DNA of 64,000 nt from Ostrinia nubilalis (lineage: Eukaryota; Arthropoda; Insecta; Lepidoptera; Crambidae). The stretch lies in assembly GCF_963855985.1 (NCBI RefSeq), contig NC_087096.1, positions 4,402,001 through 4,466,000 of the forward strand, read 5' to 3'. Both the position numbers and the translations under genes were made by a program. Position 1 is the stretch's first letter. Each line of letters begins with the position of its first letter. Below, in pieces: positions 38,101-48,473 of this stretch. The notes under the pieces were generated by a model. It had not been told where the DNA came from. It saw only the letters and a list, made by a program, of their open reading frames with translations, and searched no databases.

Positions 38101-39530
38101 AAAATCTCTAACAAACTAAAAGTTAGTACAGACTTGTCCTGATACGAATGGCATACATGTTGTTTCAATTTTTACATGTATATTTGCACGTGCTTTAGGA
38201 GCGTGCAGAAACCGCAGTGTGAATCGACCTACATTCGGCTTCATTTTCACACCACCAATGTGAACTCTACCATCATCGCCTAAGGTATATTTTTGGAAAA
38301 CTGAAAAGACAAAAGACAAAATATTTCCTTGAATACGGAATAGCTGAGACATAGTGCATTTTAAATCAGTATATCATATTTGTTTTATTTAACATTAAAG
38401 TTACAAAAATAAACCATTCAAAGAAATATTGGTTCATATGAAAATAGGTAAAAAATTGAGATCAATAAATTAAGATTAATTAATCTCTTTTTAACACTTG
38501 ACTAGCACACGAAAAAATCTTCTTCATTAGTAACAAATACTAAGCAAAAAGAAATTACAATACTTGAAAATTAAAGCTATTGCTATAGAACTAACTTTGT
38601 TGTCAGGGGTTGTAGACACAGCCTGTGTGTGGTACGCATACCTGTTACAAAAACTGTTATATTTTAAATGAAAACCAGTATAAAATGGTTGTACTGCACT
38701 ACCTAACATTTGCACTGTGCCCCAGTTGCACGTTCGTCGCGTCATAGCAGCCTCTGCAGTACAAGCGACCCCGGAATAAATCAAGCTTGATTTATTTTTA
38801 TTCGTAGGGCAACAATGTGCGACGCGTATTTTCTCGGATGGCAACACAAACACTGAGTAGAAAAGTGATGATTACAAAAGGATGGAATGGCAGCTTCGTG
38901 GAAATGTAGCACCGACCGGCAGTAACGAACAACAAAAAAGCTGTTCTGTTCACCAAATAAACTATTTTTCAGTGGACAATGCTTCGGAAAATTCCAAAAA
39001 TAGTGACAAAATAAAGGTATACCTGATATTTTGGTGATTGTTTTGTTTTAATCGAACCCGAGACTATTGCGATAAGCAAAAATACCACCACTGCACCACC
39101 AAGTCGACAATAATGAAGCAATCTACGTTAACACTCTAACGACCCGTCAAGCAAATGCAGGCAAAATGATTGATACCAACCGTTTCTTTCGGAGGGTTCC
39201 TCAAAATCTGAATTCAAATCGTGTCAAGCGCGCGCGCCCCGGAAATTGAGCTCGGGGCGCCGCTTGACCCGGCCTGTCACGATGACAGCTGTCAAAACCC
39301 AGCTGTCGGATCTAACGACAGGTCACGTAGGACTCGCGCCCTGCCGACCCATAAGTGATTCGGGGAAGTTTGCATTTAGAATGAGTGGAAGTTATGCAGA
39401 ATTGGAAAAATAGGTCGCTGGATAGATCCATCCAGGGATCAGGTTATATTTTTTTCTTAATGTAACATACTCGTATTATGAGCAATGTCTTAGAAAGTGA
39501 GGTTTATTCCTGAAAATGCAATTCCTTAGG
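38101..39530. other. No supported gene
   Basis: Open frames on the minus strand at 38116-38352 and 38527-38853 have no recognisable domain. A GC-rich CGCGCG stretch lies at 39225-39345. Confidence 0.4.
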
Positions 39531-39531
39531 A

Positions 39532-39534
<3 letters not shown>

Positions 39535-39562
<28 letters not shown>

Positions 39563-39720
39563 ACCTTTATTGTCACCATAACAAAAAAAAATACAACTTT
39601 AACACAGCTTAACAATTAAAAATAAGGTGACAAGGGCATCCGGCTCAGCGTAAGCTGTACGGCACTAGGTCCATGCAGCGCTGGTTTTCAGCCGGTGCCA
39701 GTCTCCTGCACAGTAATACA
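39535..39720 (-). repeat. 3' end of a non-LTR retrotransposon
   Basis: (AAAT)n at 39535-39562 leads into CCTTTATTGTCACCATAAC. GTAAGCTGTACGGCACTAGG and AGCGCTGGTTTTCAGCCGGTG follow. The same layout (short tandem tail, then ...GGCGCTGGTTTTCAGTGTG) is seen at 56005-56270, so both belong to one superfamily. Read on the minus strand, the tail is (ATTT)n. The coding part is absent. Confidence 0.6.
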
Positions 39721-40024
39721 GCGTACATAGGTAGGTGCAGTGATATAAAAAAGAGAAACAAGATTAAAATAAAAAACCACACATTTTTCATCACCAGTCA
39801 CTAAGCCTCTCCCACACCGTCACACCGTCAGCTCGTTAAAACAAAATCAAAAACAAAGGAAGAATAATTACCTATAAGACAAGCCGAAGACAGGTTAAAA
39901 TTCCGGTTATTGGAGGAGGGAGACCCATGGCCAGTAGTATGAAGCATACTACAGGCTGATAATGATGATAAGCATATTACTACATTACATTACATTTTCT
40001 TCACTGGTGCTAAAAGCATCTGTT

Positions 40025-40188
40025 GACTTACTTGACTTATGGTCCTATGTCCCCTAGATGGGGCAGAGGGCGTCCACAACAGTCCTCCATCTCGTTCGGT
40101 CTTGAGCTTCTCGCTTGATCTCGCTCCAGGTCTTGCCGATCTTCTTCGCCTTGTCCGCTACAGTGCGCCGCCAAGTTTGCCTGGGTCG
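40025..40188 (-). repeat. Short truncated retrotransposon insertion with a 13-bp duplication
   Basis: AAAAGCATCTGTT occurs exactly on both sides (40012-40024 and 40189-40201). The insert starts with GACTTACTTGACTTATGG, which is an (AAGT)-type tail on the minus strand. The inside (GGGCAGAGGGCGTCCACAAC, CTCGCTTGATCTCGCTCCAG) reads as the antisense end of a non-LTR ORF. It is a clean 5'-truncated insertion. Confidence 0.85.
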
Positions 40189-40201
40189 AAAAGCATCTGT
40201 T

Positions 40202-41378
40202 AAATAGCATCAAAGTTAAATCATACCCATACAAATGCATACAAATGTCGTTTTGAGAACCAGATTTTATCACGCGACATTTATTCGCAACGATAGAGCA
40301 ATTCAAAATCTCAGGACAGCCTAGAGGCATCACGGAAGACCCTAGAAAGACCACGGCGGGTACTAAAATAGAAACTTAAGAATCAATTCATGACCTCGGA
40401 GGTCAATTCTGATGTTCCGATAAGGCTTTACCGCGGTTTTGAGACTGAAGTACCTCGTAAGTACCCATCAGAGCGCCCATCGATATTACCAATAAATTCT
40501 TTGCTGTATTTCCCAGTACCAATAGATAACATCCTATGATGCTGTTCTTAGAGGTAAGCAAGTATGGAGTCGCCTTTTTCATTGTTTTAATTCACCCGTG
40601 TGTACTATTATTTTTAATCTCATCTCTATTAAAGTTTTACCACGCTATAAAATATGTTGCAAAGTGAAAGATGGCAACTGGATACATGGTGTTCTTCATT
40701 GCACGTCATTTTTTAAAAGTAAAATAATTATGCACTTTGAAATGATACTGCGTGGATCGATTCGTCACTCGTGGGTAAAATTAATATTTTAAAATCGTAT
40801 CTTTTACAACTACGAGTAAAATACATAGTCCGTGCTCATGAAAAAATCTCTCAGAGTGAAAGGATAGATAGAGCTTTAAGCCCCTAGAACGAGTTATCTT
40901 CTTTTGACAAATATCCCAGTCAATGATGATGATGTGAAACATTTAAAAACATAATGGACCAAAACATCTAGCTCAATACTTTCGAACAGTGCCCATGTAA
41001 TGAAGACATACTGTTCCAAGGAACGCCCCCCCTAAGCGGATAATTGAGTCATTATACGCGCACGCGCAACTCTTCTCTATCGGATCGAGATAGGATCCGA
41101 TCGGTCCAGTACAACCGTCTAGCAAAACTGCTGTCTTAAAATACTCCTTCAACACCAAGACATACAGAACAAGATCTTAAAACTTTTAGGTGCACTGTAC
41201 AAAGAAATACACGGTTACTATGAGAACTCGTTATGGTCATGTTCAACATTTTATGTCCTAATTTGTCCAACGGCCTAGTTATGGTGGAGTGAAGATATGG
41301 AAAGATAATCTGATCAAAAATGTTTAACTAAATCAAAAAGATTGAGCCGCTTTGTTTTCCTAAAATTTATTTTATTTA
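40202..41378. other. No gene seen
   Basis: No supported coding sequence or repeat. Confidence 0.4.
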
Positions 41379-41380
41379 TA

Positions 41381-41660
41381 CAGTGTGAATTTTGATAAAA
41401 TGCACAGATGAAAATAGGTAAAACTAGACCTATTTTTAATGAAGAAAAAAATGACAAAAAATATCTGAAATTTTTTTAAGATTTTTTTTTCTTTCAATTA
41501 CTTTTTGTAAAGAAAACGTAATAACTTTTAAACTAAGAGGTATAATCCTGATAAAATAAAACAGAGATACTAATAAAATACATAAAATATCCAGAAAATG
41601 GCAACATATAATAAAAAATGTTATTAATTTTCATTGTGCACTTTATCAAGACTCACAGTG
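41381..41660. mobile_element. TA-flanked MITE upstream of the V-ATPase gene
   Basis: CAGTGTGAATTTTGATAAAA-TGCACA at the left matches, inverted, TGTGCAC-TTTATCAAGACTCACAGTG at the right with a few mismatches. TA flanks both ends (41379-41380 and 41661-41662), the duplication of Tc1/mariner elements. The 280 bp have no coding capacity. It lies 238 bases before the ATG of the V-ATPase subunit e gene, so it may touch that gene's promoter region. Confidence 0.65.
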
Positions 41661-41898
41661 TATTTTTATACGAATGTCGAATCTCCACGGAACCCTATGG
41701 AGGTTATAAGAAGTTTATACTATAGACAAATAATTAAAAACATATTCTGTCAGTTCAACACGTCAAGTTAACGTCAATCACGGCCATAAATGACATTTAG
41801 GAATTCTAACATTAATCTGTTTATTTACTTTATTTACTGCTAACAAAAAGCTAGCAAAATAAAAGAAGTACTAATAGTGCCTATTGTAATTGTTAAAA

Positions 41899-44157
41899 AT
41901 GAATTTAGAAGAAACCGAGACTACCACGACTGCTGCGACCACCACCACGGCGGGCCCCACCATCGTGCCGAAAGACCCTGGGATGTATCTGCCGATATAT
42001 GTCATGACCGGCATCTATGGGGCAGTGTTCATTCTTGCTCCTTTATTCGTTCGCAAAGGACCTAATCGTGGGTTAGTTTTTTGCTATTGTACAAATGACA
42101 ACGTAACCGCTGGTGTAATGGTACCACCTGCTTCAGATCTAGAGGTCCCGGCAGTGGCGTAACTACCACGAGACCCGTGGCAAATTTAATGGGGCCCTGG
42201 CCCCTGACATGCCATGATACGGGGGGGTGCCTTTGGTAGCATAGGTCATGAATGAGGAATGAGTACATCAACTATCATCTTCGAATTGGTAACCCAAAAA
42301 ATACATATAGTGTGTGCATTTATTTCACTTGTAAAAAAAAAAAGTTTTTCTTGGGCCCGGGGGCCCGTTGCATTTTGCCAGCCCTGCCACCCTGTAGTTG
42401 CGCCACTGGGTCCCGGGATCCCAGTAGGTTTAAATTTTGGGATTGATTGGTGGTAGGGCTTGATCTTAGTCTTCCTGGCTAGCTACCACCATCTACCTAA
42501 CAACACTGTTGAGTTCCGGCAGTTTGAGGTAAGATAGCCAGTTCGTCTGTGGTTGAGGATTCTGGGTGAAGCTCACTTCGACAGGTGAAATTCGTTAGGT
42601 TTGTCTCATTAATTTAATTGTTATTCTTCTCTTTTCACAGGATAATAAGGTGTTGTATATGGATGTCAACTTTCTCTTTATGGATGCTGTAAGTCGTATT
42701 AAATTTTGACTACAATTAGCAACTCTTTAATAGATTTTTTAAATGTTTATCTACAAACATTGAGTAATTAATTCCATCAAGTTACAATATTTTATTGTAT
42801 AATTTCTTATTTCACAGTTGGTTCACGGTGTATGTGTCCCAAATGAATCCATTATTGGGGCCCCGCCTTAAAAACACCACTCTGGCTTGGATATCCCATT
42901 CTTGGGTGAGTCTAGGAATGTACTATCTTATTTCAAGGTCAATTGGTAAAGTAAAGTAGGTAATTTTAGGCACGGCGCAAATGGGTCACCGACCACAGCC
43001 ACCGGTGGCTGTCGCGCGCCCCATTTCTAAGTGTCAGAAGCGAACGACAGTCACCGGTGTCTGGAAGGCGCCACATTTGTAACCCTATTTCTATTGCTGT
43101 AGGCACAAATCCCAAATAGCGGGACGTGAATGGATTTCCGATATATGAATGTATCAACATCCATTGAGATGAGTGCTCCATGATGGTACGCGTGCGATGA
43201 TACGTGGGGGGGGAGCAGTGCAAACAGTGGCGGTTGTCGGCGTTTTGCGTTTGTGTGGCACGTAGTGACCATTAGGGGCGACTGGGGCGAGTCGCGGACA
43301 CTACTGTAGCGAGTGGCAGCCACCGGATACACGTGTGCCACCGGTGGTTGTGGTCGGTGGCCCACTTACGCAGAGCCTTACTCGTTATACATAATGATAT
43401 TGCCCTTATGCCCAGTTTCTGAATTGAGACTTTTGACTTGAGCGTGCTCATCTTCTTATCAAGTCTGAAGCAATAATGTTTTGGTGGGCTTTTTGATAAC
43501 TTCAGCTACGAGGCTTGATCAAGACATATCGTAGTATTAGGCCCGATTTACACCAAGGCGGAGCGGAGAAATGTTTTGAATAACCAATTTCATTCAATCT
43601 GAATGACATCTGAGGGCCTAGTGTGAGTTTATATCAAACGCGCTCACTAGCGTCAAAAAATTACATTAAATGTATGACGGATTGTACAGCGCCCCAAGCG
43701 GGAAACGTTCAAAAACTAAAATTTTCATACATTTTTTTAAACGCGCTCACTAGTTAGCGCGTTCGATGTAAACTCACACTCAGCCCACTGATTGCTTGTT
43801 GAAACATTTCTTCTTAGTGGAAACCGGGGCTTAACTGTATATCTGTTTTTTTATAGGATCAAGGCATGTATTTGACCGCAATCGCAATTTTTACACAATA
43901 TTTATTATTATTCGTTCGTTTCAGCCAAATGACGTCCACTGCTGGACAAAGGCCTTTCCCAAGGTTTTCCACAATTAACGGTCCTGCGCTGCCCGCATCT
44001 CGGCTCTTCCCGCAATCTTTACCAGATCGTCGGTCCACCTAGTAGGAGGCCTACCTTATTATTATTATATGTTTATTTTCAGGGTAAGAGCTCCGAGGAG
44101 CCTTCCGAAGGTTCTACAGACACGACACTGGCACCCACTACTGATGATCAATCATAA
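41899..44157 (+). CDS. ATP6V0E: V-type proton ATPase V0 subunit e (four exons, 127 aa)
   Basis: Small integral membrane subunit of the proton-translocating V0 sector of the V-ATPase, which acidifies endosomes, lysosomes and secretory or apical membranes. Exons: 41899-42071, 42641-42688, 42818-42905, 44083-44157. All introns have GT-AG ends, and the exons join in frame to 384 bases. Residues about 29-50 (MYLPIYVMTGIYGAVFILAP) are the first membrane helix. RKGPNRG is the family's KGPNRG loop. Residues about 60-80 are the second helix, and QMNPLLGPRLKN is the signature after it. The ATG has a good AAAATG context. The family is usually 80-90 residues; here a Thr-rich N-terminal tail (about 25) and an acidic Ser/Thr C-terminal tail (about 20, its own exon) are added. 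The Cys/Trp-rich second helix diverges from the fly and human forms. It may be a lineage-specific paralogue. Confidence 0.87.
42103..42592 (+). repeat. tRNA-derived SINE in intron 1, split by a hAT element
   Basis: The left part (42103-42151) is the tRNA-like head up to the middle of the B box. The right part (42409-42592) resumes with the B box and runs through TGGTGGTAGGGCTTG, GTTCCGGCAGTTTGAGG and GTGAAGCTCACTTC. It lacks the final CATCAGGTG part and the tail. Between the parts lies a 257-bp hAT-type element with an exact 8-bp duplication. It lies in sense orientation to the V-ATPase gene and has diverged further from the full-length copy than the copies at 3385 and 25660. Confidence 0.8.
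42152..42408. mobile_element. hAT-type MITE inside the SINE (257 bp, 8-bp duplication)
   Basis: The ends are CAGTGGCGTAACTACC and, inverted, CAGTGGCGCAACTACA. GGTCCCGG is duplicated exactly on both sides (42144-42151 and 42409-42416). CAGTGGCG ends and 8-bp duplications are classic for non-autonomous hAT elements. It has no coding capacity. The insertion lies in the SINE's B box, so it also destroyed that copy's Pol III promoter. Confidence 0.92.
42969..43377. mobile_element. Harbinger-type MITE in intron 3 (409 bp)
   Basis: Inverted ends of about 45 bp carry the palindromic core CCACCGGTGG on each side and begin GGC-C-GCG-A-ATGGG. TTA flanks both ends (42966-42968 and 43378-43380). The element is GC-rich compared with its surroundings. 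Two minus-strand open frames inside it (42966-43223 and 43051-43365) look like by-products of its base composition. Confidence 0.75.
43540..43830. mobile_element. Harbinger-type MITE in intron 3, carrying a second element
   Basis: GGCCCGATTTACACCA at the left and TGGAAACCGGGGC at the right are inverted with mismatches. TTA flanks both ends (43537-43539 and 43831-43833). The inside contains a separate inverted-repeat element at 43620-43780, which would make the host element about 130 bp originally. Confidence 0.6.
43620..43780. mobile_element. Nested inverted-repeat element
   Basis: AGTGTGAGTTTATATCAAACG with CGCTCACTAG at the left pairs with CTAGTTAGCGCG and TTCGATGTAAACTCACACT at the right. 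The arms are about 35 bp. No duplication is clear. It sits inside the TTA-flanked MITE at 43540-43830. Confidence 0.65.
43914..44055 (-). repeat. Truncated RTE-type insertion next to the exon-4 acceptor
   Basis: On the minus strand it is the end of an RTE ORF (GPPTRWTDDLVKIAG-like, then the FVQQW region), with a TCGTTCGTTTCAGCC-type antisense tail. TTATTATTATT lies on both sides (about 43903-43913 and 44056-44066), which fits a target duplication though the word is simple. It ends about 27 bases from exon 4 of the V-ATPase gene. Confidence 0.7.
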
Positions 44158-45072
44158 TACTACCGGAATATAAAAAATCTGAATCAACAAGTTTTAGAAA
44201 AGTCAGTAAGGCCTACTAAGACACAGCTTATAAGTGCTGCACTTTAATAGACCTAAAAGGTACCTATTTTACCCTAGAAGTTTAGAATAGGGATGTATCC
44301 TAGGTAAAAAAGCAAGAGTTTTAATTAGTCCGTCAGTTAGCTTATCAAAAACTACTCGACACGTATTTTTCACTTTTTATAACTAATGAAAATGTAAAGA
44401 TATAAAGCGTGCCAAAGTTCTAAAGAAAAGGCACGTGACGTCAGTGAGTGCGTAAAAGTGCAGCACTTTGTGACGTCGCACGGAACTTCAACGCACTATA
44501 ACTTTGTAATTATTTGTTTGATTGACAATTAAAAGTATACGAGTCCAATTTTTTTTATATTAAAATTGACGGACTAAACAATTTTTTTTAGGAAACTAGC
44601 CTATTGTATACCTAACAAATAATAATTAATTTGCGGTTTTAGACAACTCAAAAAAATCATTTTTGTCACCTTTACCTATGCTCCAAACAAGTTTTAAATT
44701 TTTTTCATTTAATTTTATTCTTGAATGTCGTTCAGCCGTATAAATCATTACTAACTGGATATGCGCAGTGACACCCGCAACGTAAGTTAATTTCATAACA
44801 AGTAATTTTCCGGTTTTTATAATTGAGTTTGCTCAATATGTGGAAAGTATTTATAAAATTATATATTTCCTTTCTAGCTAGTAGCTTGAAATGTATGCGT
44901 TTTATTTTAATTATGTATTTTTAATCGCGTAAGTAATTTAAGTTGGCATTTATTTTTGTTAACTTAATAAATAAAAAGATAAATTTGGTATGAGACATGT
45001 AGAGGCTCCTTAAGAGCAAAATGACGATTTGTAAGAACTATTTATTAGTGTAAACAAATAAAGAAATTTTGA
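44158..45072 (+). other. 3' flank of the V-ATPase gene, ending in a retrotransposon-like tail
   Basis: AATAAA words at 44966-44971 and 44970-44975 are possible polyadenylation signals, giving a 3' UTR of about 800 bases. At 45052-45072 AAATAAAGAAA is followed by TTTTGACTTTGACTTTG, the style of a plus-strand CR1-like 3' tail, so the last part may be a retrotransposon end. An imperfect inverted pair lies at 44385-44490 (GCGTGCCAAAGTTC and GGAACTTCAACGCAC). Confidence 0.35.
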
Positions 45073-45176
45073 CTTTGACTTTGAAATGTCTGTCACATTC
45101 ATCATTTCTTGTTTTTTTTACATAAACATCAACGAAATACTGCACAATACTGCTATAGATCTAGTGCTAGACTTAG

Positions 45177-45308
45177 TGCCTGAGGTATGGGGGCGGCACG
45201 TCAGCAAACGTCAGCAAGATTTCAGATCTCCTTCAGACTTGTACTCTATGACGTCATTTATGTATATGTCAATGTCATCCCTCTCGTGCCGCTCCCATAC
45301 CCCAGGCA
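45177..45308. mobile_element. Possible MITE (132 bp)
   Basis: TGCCTGAGGTATGGGGGCGG and, inverted at the right, TGCCTGGGGTATGGGAGCGG are clear terminal inverted repeats of about 23 bp. No exact target duplication is seen (TTAG on the left, TTGA on the right). Confidence 0.55.
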
Positions 45309-45331
45309 TTGACTCAGTTAAGCGCTATAAT

Positions 45332-45720
45332 ACAGGGTGGTCAGGGAGTTGACGTTCAAAGCTAAAATTTAGATTACTTACATCGAGGTGTATCTAAATC
45401 ACCCCCATGTATGTTCTACGATTTTGCTTAGTTTAGAAGATGAGTTAATTTTGTGATTTATCCTAAAGCTATGGTTGGTTTTTAATTTTTTCTCACTCTG
45501 GCGAGCACTTGTAGTTTGTTTTTACTTACTTGCGCTAGAGAAGCTTCCAAAGTGAAAAAAAATAAAAACCAACCATAGGTGATAGTTTAGAATAAATCAC
45601 CAAATTAACTATCTCCTAAACAAAGCAAAATCGTAGAATATACATGGGGGTGATTTAGATACACCTTGATGTAAGGAATCTAAATTTTAGTTTTGAACGT
45701 CAACTCCCTGGCCACCCTGT
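45332..45720. mobile_element. Long-arm inverted-repeat element (389 bp)
   Basis: The ends ACAGGGTGG...CCACCCTGT begin arms of about 150-165 bp that are nearly complementary along their whole length. They include GGGAGTTGACGTTC, the ATCACCCCCATGTA block, the ATTTTGCTTAGTTTAG block and AACCAACCAT. A central spacer of about 60 bp separates them. No exact duplication is clear. A transcript would fold into a long double-stranded RNA. Confidence 0.75.
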
Positions 45721-48358
45721 TTATTCTACTGCAATGTCTGCAATAATACCACAAACAAACACCCAATACAGCTAGGTAAACACTGACGCCCTTGTGGCAC
45801 TCTACTCGTACAGAACGACAACAATTTGCCAATAAACAAGCAGTAATAAAAGCGAGCAAGGCAAACTCGTAATTGCACACGCCCCAAACAAATCCTCAAT
45901 ATCGGAGGATCAAAATGACATTTGTTCGGAATCATTTATCAGCGAGTCGGTTACCATTTGCACCCCCAGACCGCGGAGTCTTCGCCCTATGATTTTAAGG
46001 GCGATTGTAGAGTAGCAAGAGGAGCGATTAACGAAAATATTCATTCAAAGAACTACTACGAGTTTTAAACACTGCTGCATCAAGTAACAAGAAAAGCGAT
46101 TAAAAAGAAATGTTCAAAGGACTAAGCATACTACGAGAACACTGCTTCATATTGTGCACTTCAACTTAGATTCTACTTTGCAATAAGTGCTATCCACTGT
46201 TTGTCTTTAAGTTAGATGCTAATAGTATGTACATACTTGGTTCTTAAAGTTCTGCATAAAAAGCTCTACACTTCAGGATCCCCTACGAGCTTTTTTGCTT
46301 ATTTACTCGCATGTAGGTAGGCTTTACACCAAAAAAGTTGAAAAGTTTAAAGTGATTCATTCATTTTAATATGTACTCGTACCTAAGTATTCTACAGTTT
46401 AGATTAACTGAGAATGCCTAGGTACGAGTTTCAATGCTACCGTTACTGATGTTATTTAACGTGATGAGCATCTGATTCTTAAATTGTTTTGGGCACGCTA
46501 ATCGCTACCGCTACCTTCTGTCACTGTGGCCTGCCCCTAAAATCACCACTCGTTCAGTCTAATGCGTTTCAAGGGAATTACGTCTTTGTGGGGCCCACGT
46601 CATTAATACTCGTTGCCGACGACGTTTGCATTAAAATGTAATATTCGTATTAAATCTCGGACCGGCTATGAATATGAAACTACTTGACACTATAAAGAAC
46701 AAATGCTTTAGGTAATGTAGGTACGAAAATATTTTAAAATAAATTATTGGCGGAATAGAACTTATTGTATTTCTGCCAGCACACCCGTCTGTATTTATTT
46801 ATTCGATTTGATAGACAATTTGCTATCATATGCGTTGAAAACTAGGTCACAAACTTTATAAGCCCCCTTAGGGTCTAGTGTCTACCATGATTCAATGGGA
46901 CTTCTTCCCCAGCACGTAATCATAACATTTAATTTTTAGACAGTCAACTGCAAGTTTTAAATTGCGAACAATTACAAAATGTGAAAAGTTTAGCTCACCT
47001 ATGAATCGATCCCAAAGCTTTAAATGACTTGAAAAAATCGAATTGCCTAAGGTGAGAAAATCGCCAAATCGAGAGTCCCTCAAAAGTTTATTGCGATAAA
47101 AAAGTCAACAACACGTTTGATTCGCCTCGCACCCTACTTTATTTATCACACTTACCACAACTACACCTTACCCCAATAAAAGCTAACAGCTCCAAAAAAG
47201 GCGAACCTGCAAAATCCCGTAACTCAGGCGCCGATCTATTCGCGCGAAAGTCACGCCATATTGCATCCCACCCCATCTAAATGATAATTCGAGGGCTCTC
47301 CTTACAATAAAAATTATTGTGGCCAGTTTATTTTATTACGTTTTGTATTGTGTTCAAATACCTATGGATTCACGGACTGGCGTTCCCCTCAAAAAAGTGG
47401 AGCACGCAAAAAGAACTCTACAGTTTTGGAATAAGATATTGTTTTGGAGTACAATACAAAGCATCGAATGCCGATACTAGAGTTGTGCAAACCATAGCGG
47501 AGTAAGCGGATGTGGCGGATTATAAAAAAAGAAAAAATAATTAAAAGTAATAGCATAGTAAAGTAATAAAATATAAAGTATTAGCAACACTGACCTTAAT
47601 GTTTACATCACCTGATTATAAAGTGTTGATGAAAAGAAGGCGCGATTATTCTGAACTTGTCAATTTACTCCAATCTGAAAGACCTGAAAGAGATAAGACA
47701 GAATTCAGAAAATCATTGCAATATCCCCTATTGCTATATGCTAGAACAAAGTATGTATGTTTCCCTGAACAATAACCTGAATGTTTTCAAAAGTAAATAG
47801 GCGTCTACTAGGCATGTATCACCCTTATTATTATGAGAGTATAAGTAACAGTGCTGTAAAATACGTTGAAATAAGAGACTTAAATGCTGTCAAATACAGT
47901 TAATAAAATTAAGAACGCCAAGCCAAGATTCCGTCCCAACTCCCAACCCTAGCCGATACATCGAACATGACGCGATCTCCAAATAGTCAGTGATTTCACG
48001 CCTCACCCTTTGACCAATTCCGCTCTGTAGACTATTCAGGCAAGGGTCGCGTATAAATTTCCCTTTTCAGTTTATAGCGGAGGCGTAATTCGTTTTTTCA
48101 CCAATACAAAACAAGGAGGTTTCCTTATTGCACCGTTTACTTGAATTGGTGACTTGAACAACCTCACATTTTGGAGGGGTCATTTATTTTATGGATTTGT
48201 GGAACAATGTTTACAACAAATGAAGGATCGACGTGCGAAATAAAAGTACTTAAATAAGTTACCTATTTGTTGAAAGGAATATGTAGATAGACGTAGAGCT
48301 AGAGTTTCATAATGGATTATTACTTTTTTGAATTACTTAATGATATGTAAGTACTTAT
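45721..48358. other. No supported gene
   Basis: Short open frames only. A small hairpin, ACTCGTACCTAAG paired with CCTAGGTACGAGT, lies at about 46375-46430. Confidence 0.4.
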
Positions 48359-48368
48359 ATCATTTTCA

Positions 48369-48463
48369 TTCTAGCTCTGGACGCAGGCCGTTACCAAGCG
48401 GCCAATTGGTGGAGGCCTATGTTCAGCAGTGGACGTTCTCTATGGTTGAAATGAAGATGATGA
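48369..48463 (+). repeat. Very short RTE-type 3'-end insertion with a 10-bp duplication
   Basis: The insert reads as the end of an RTE ORF in sense (GGAGGCCTATGTTCAGCAGT, encoding the EAYVQQWT-type end), followed by a GAAGATGATGA tail. ATCATTTTCA flanks it exactly (48359-48368 and 48464-48473). At 95 bp it is an extreme 5' truncation. Confidence 0.8.
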
Positions 48464-48473
48464 ATCATTTTCA

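Noticed and set aside
42966..43365. Two minus-strand open frames in intron 3
   Set aside because: They lie inside a GC-rich MITE with TTA duplications and inverted ends; the frames follow from base composition.
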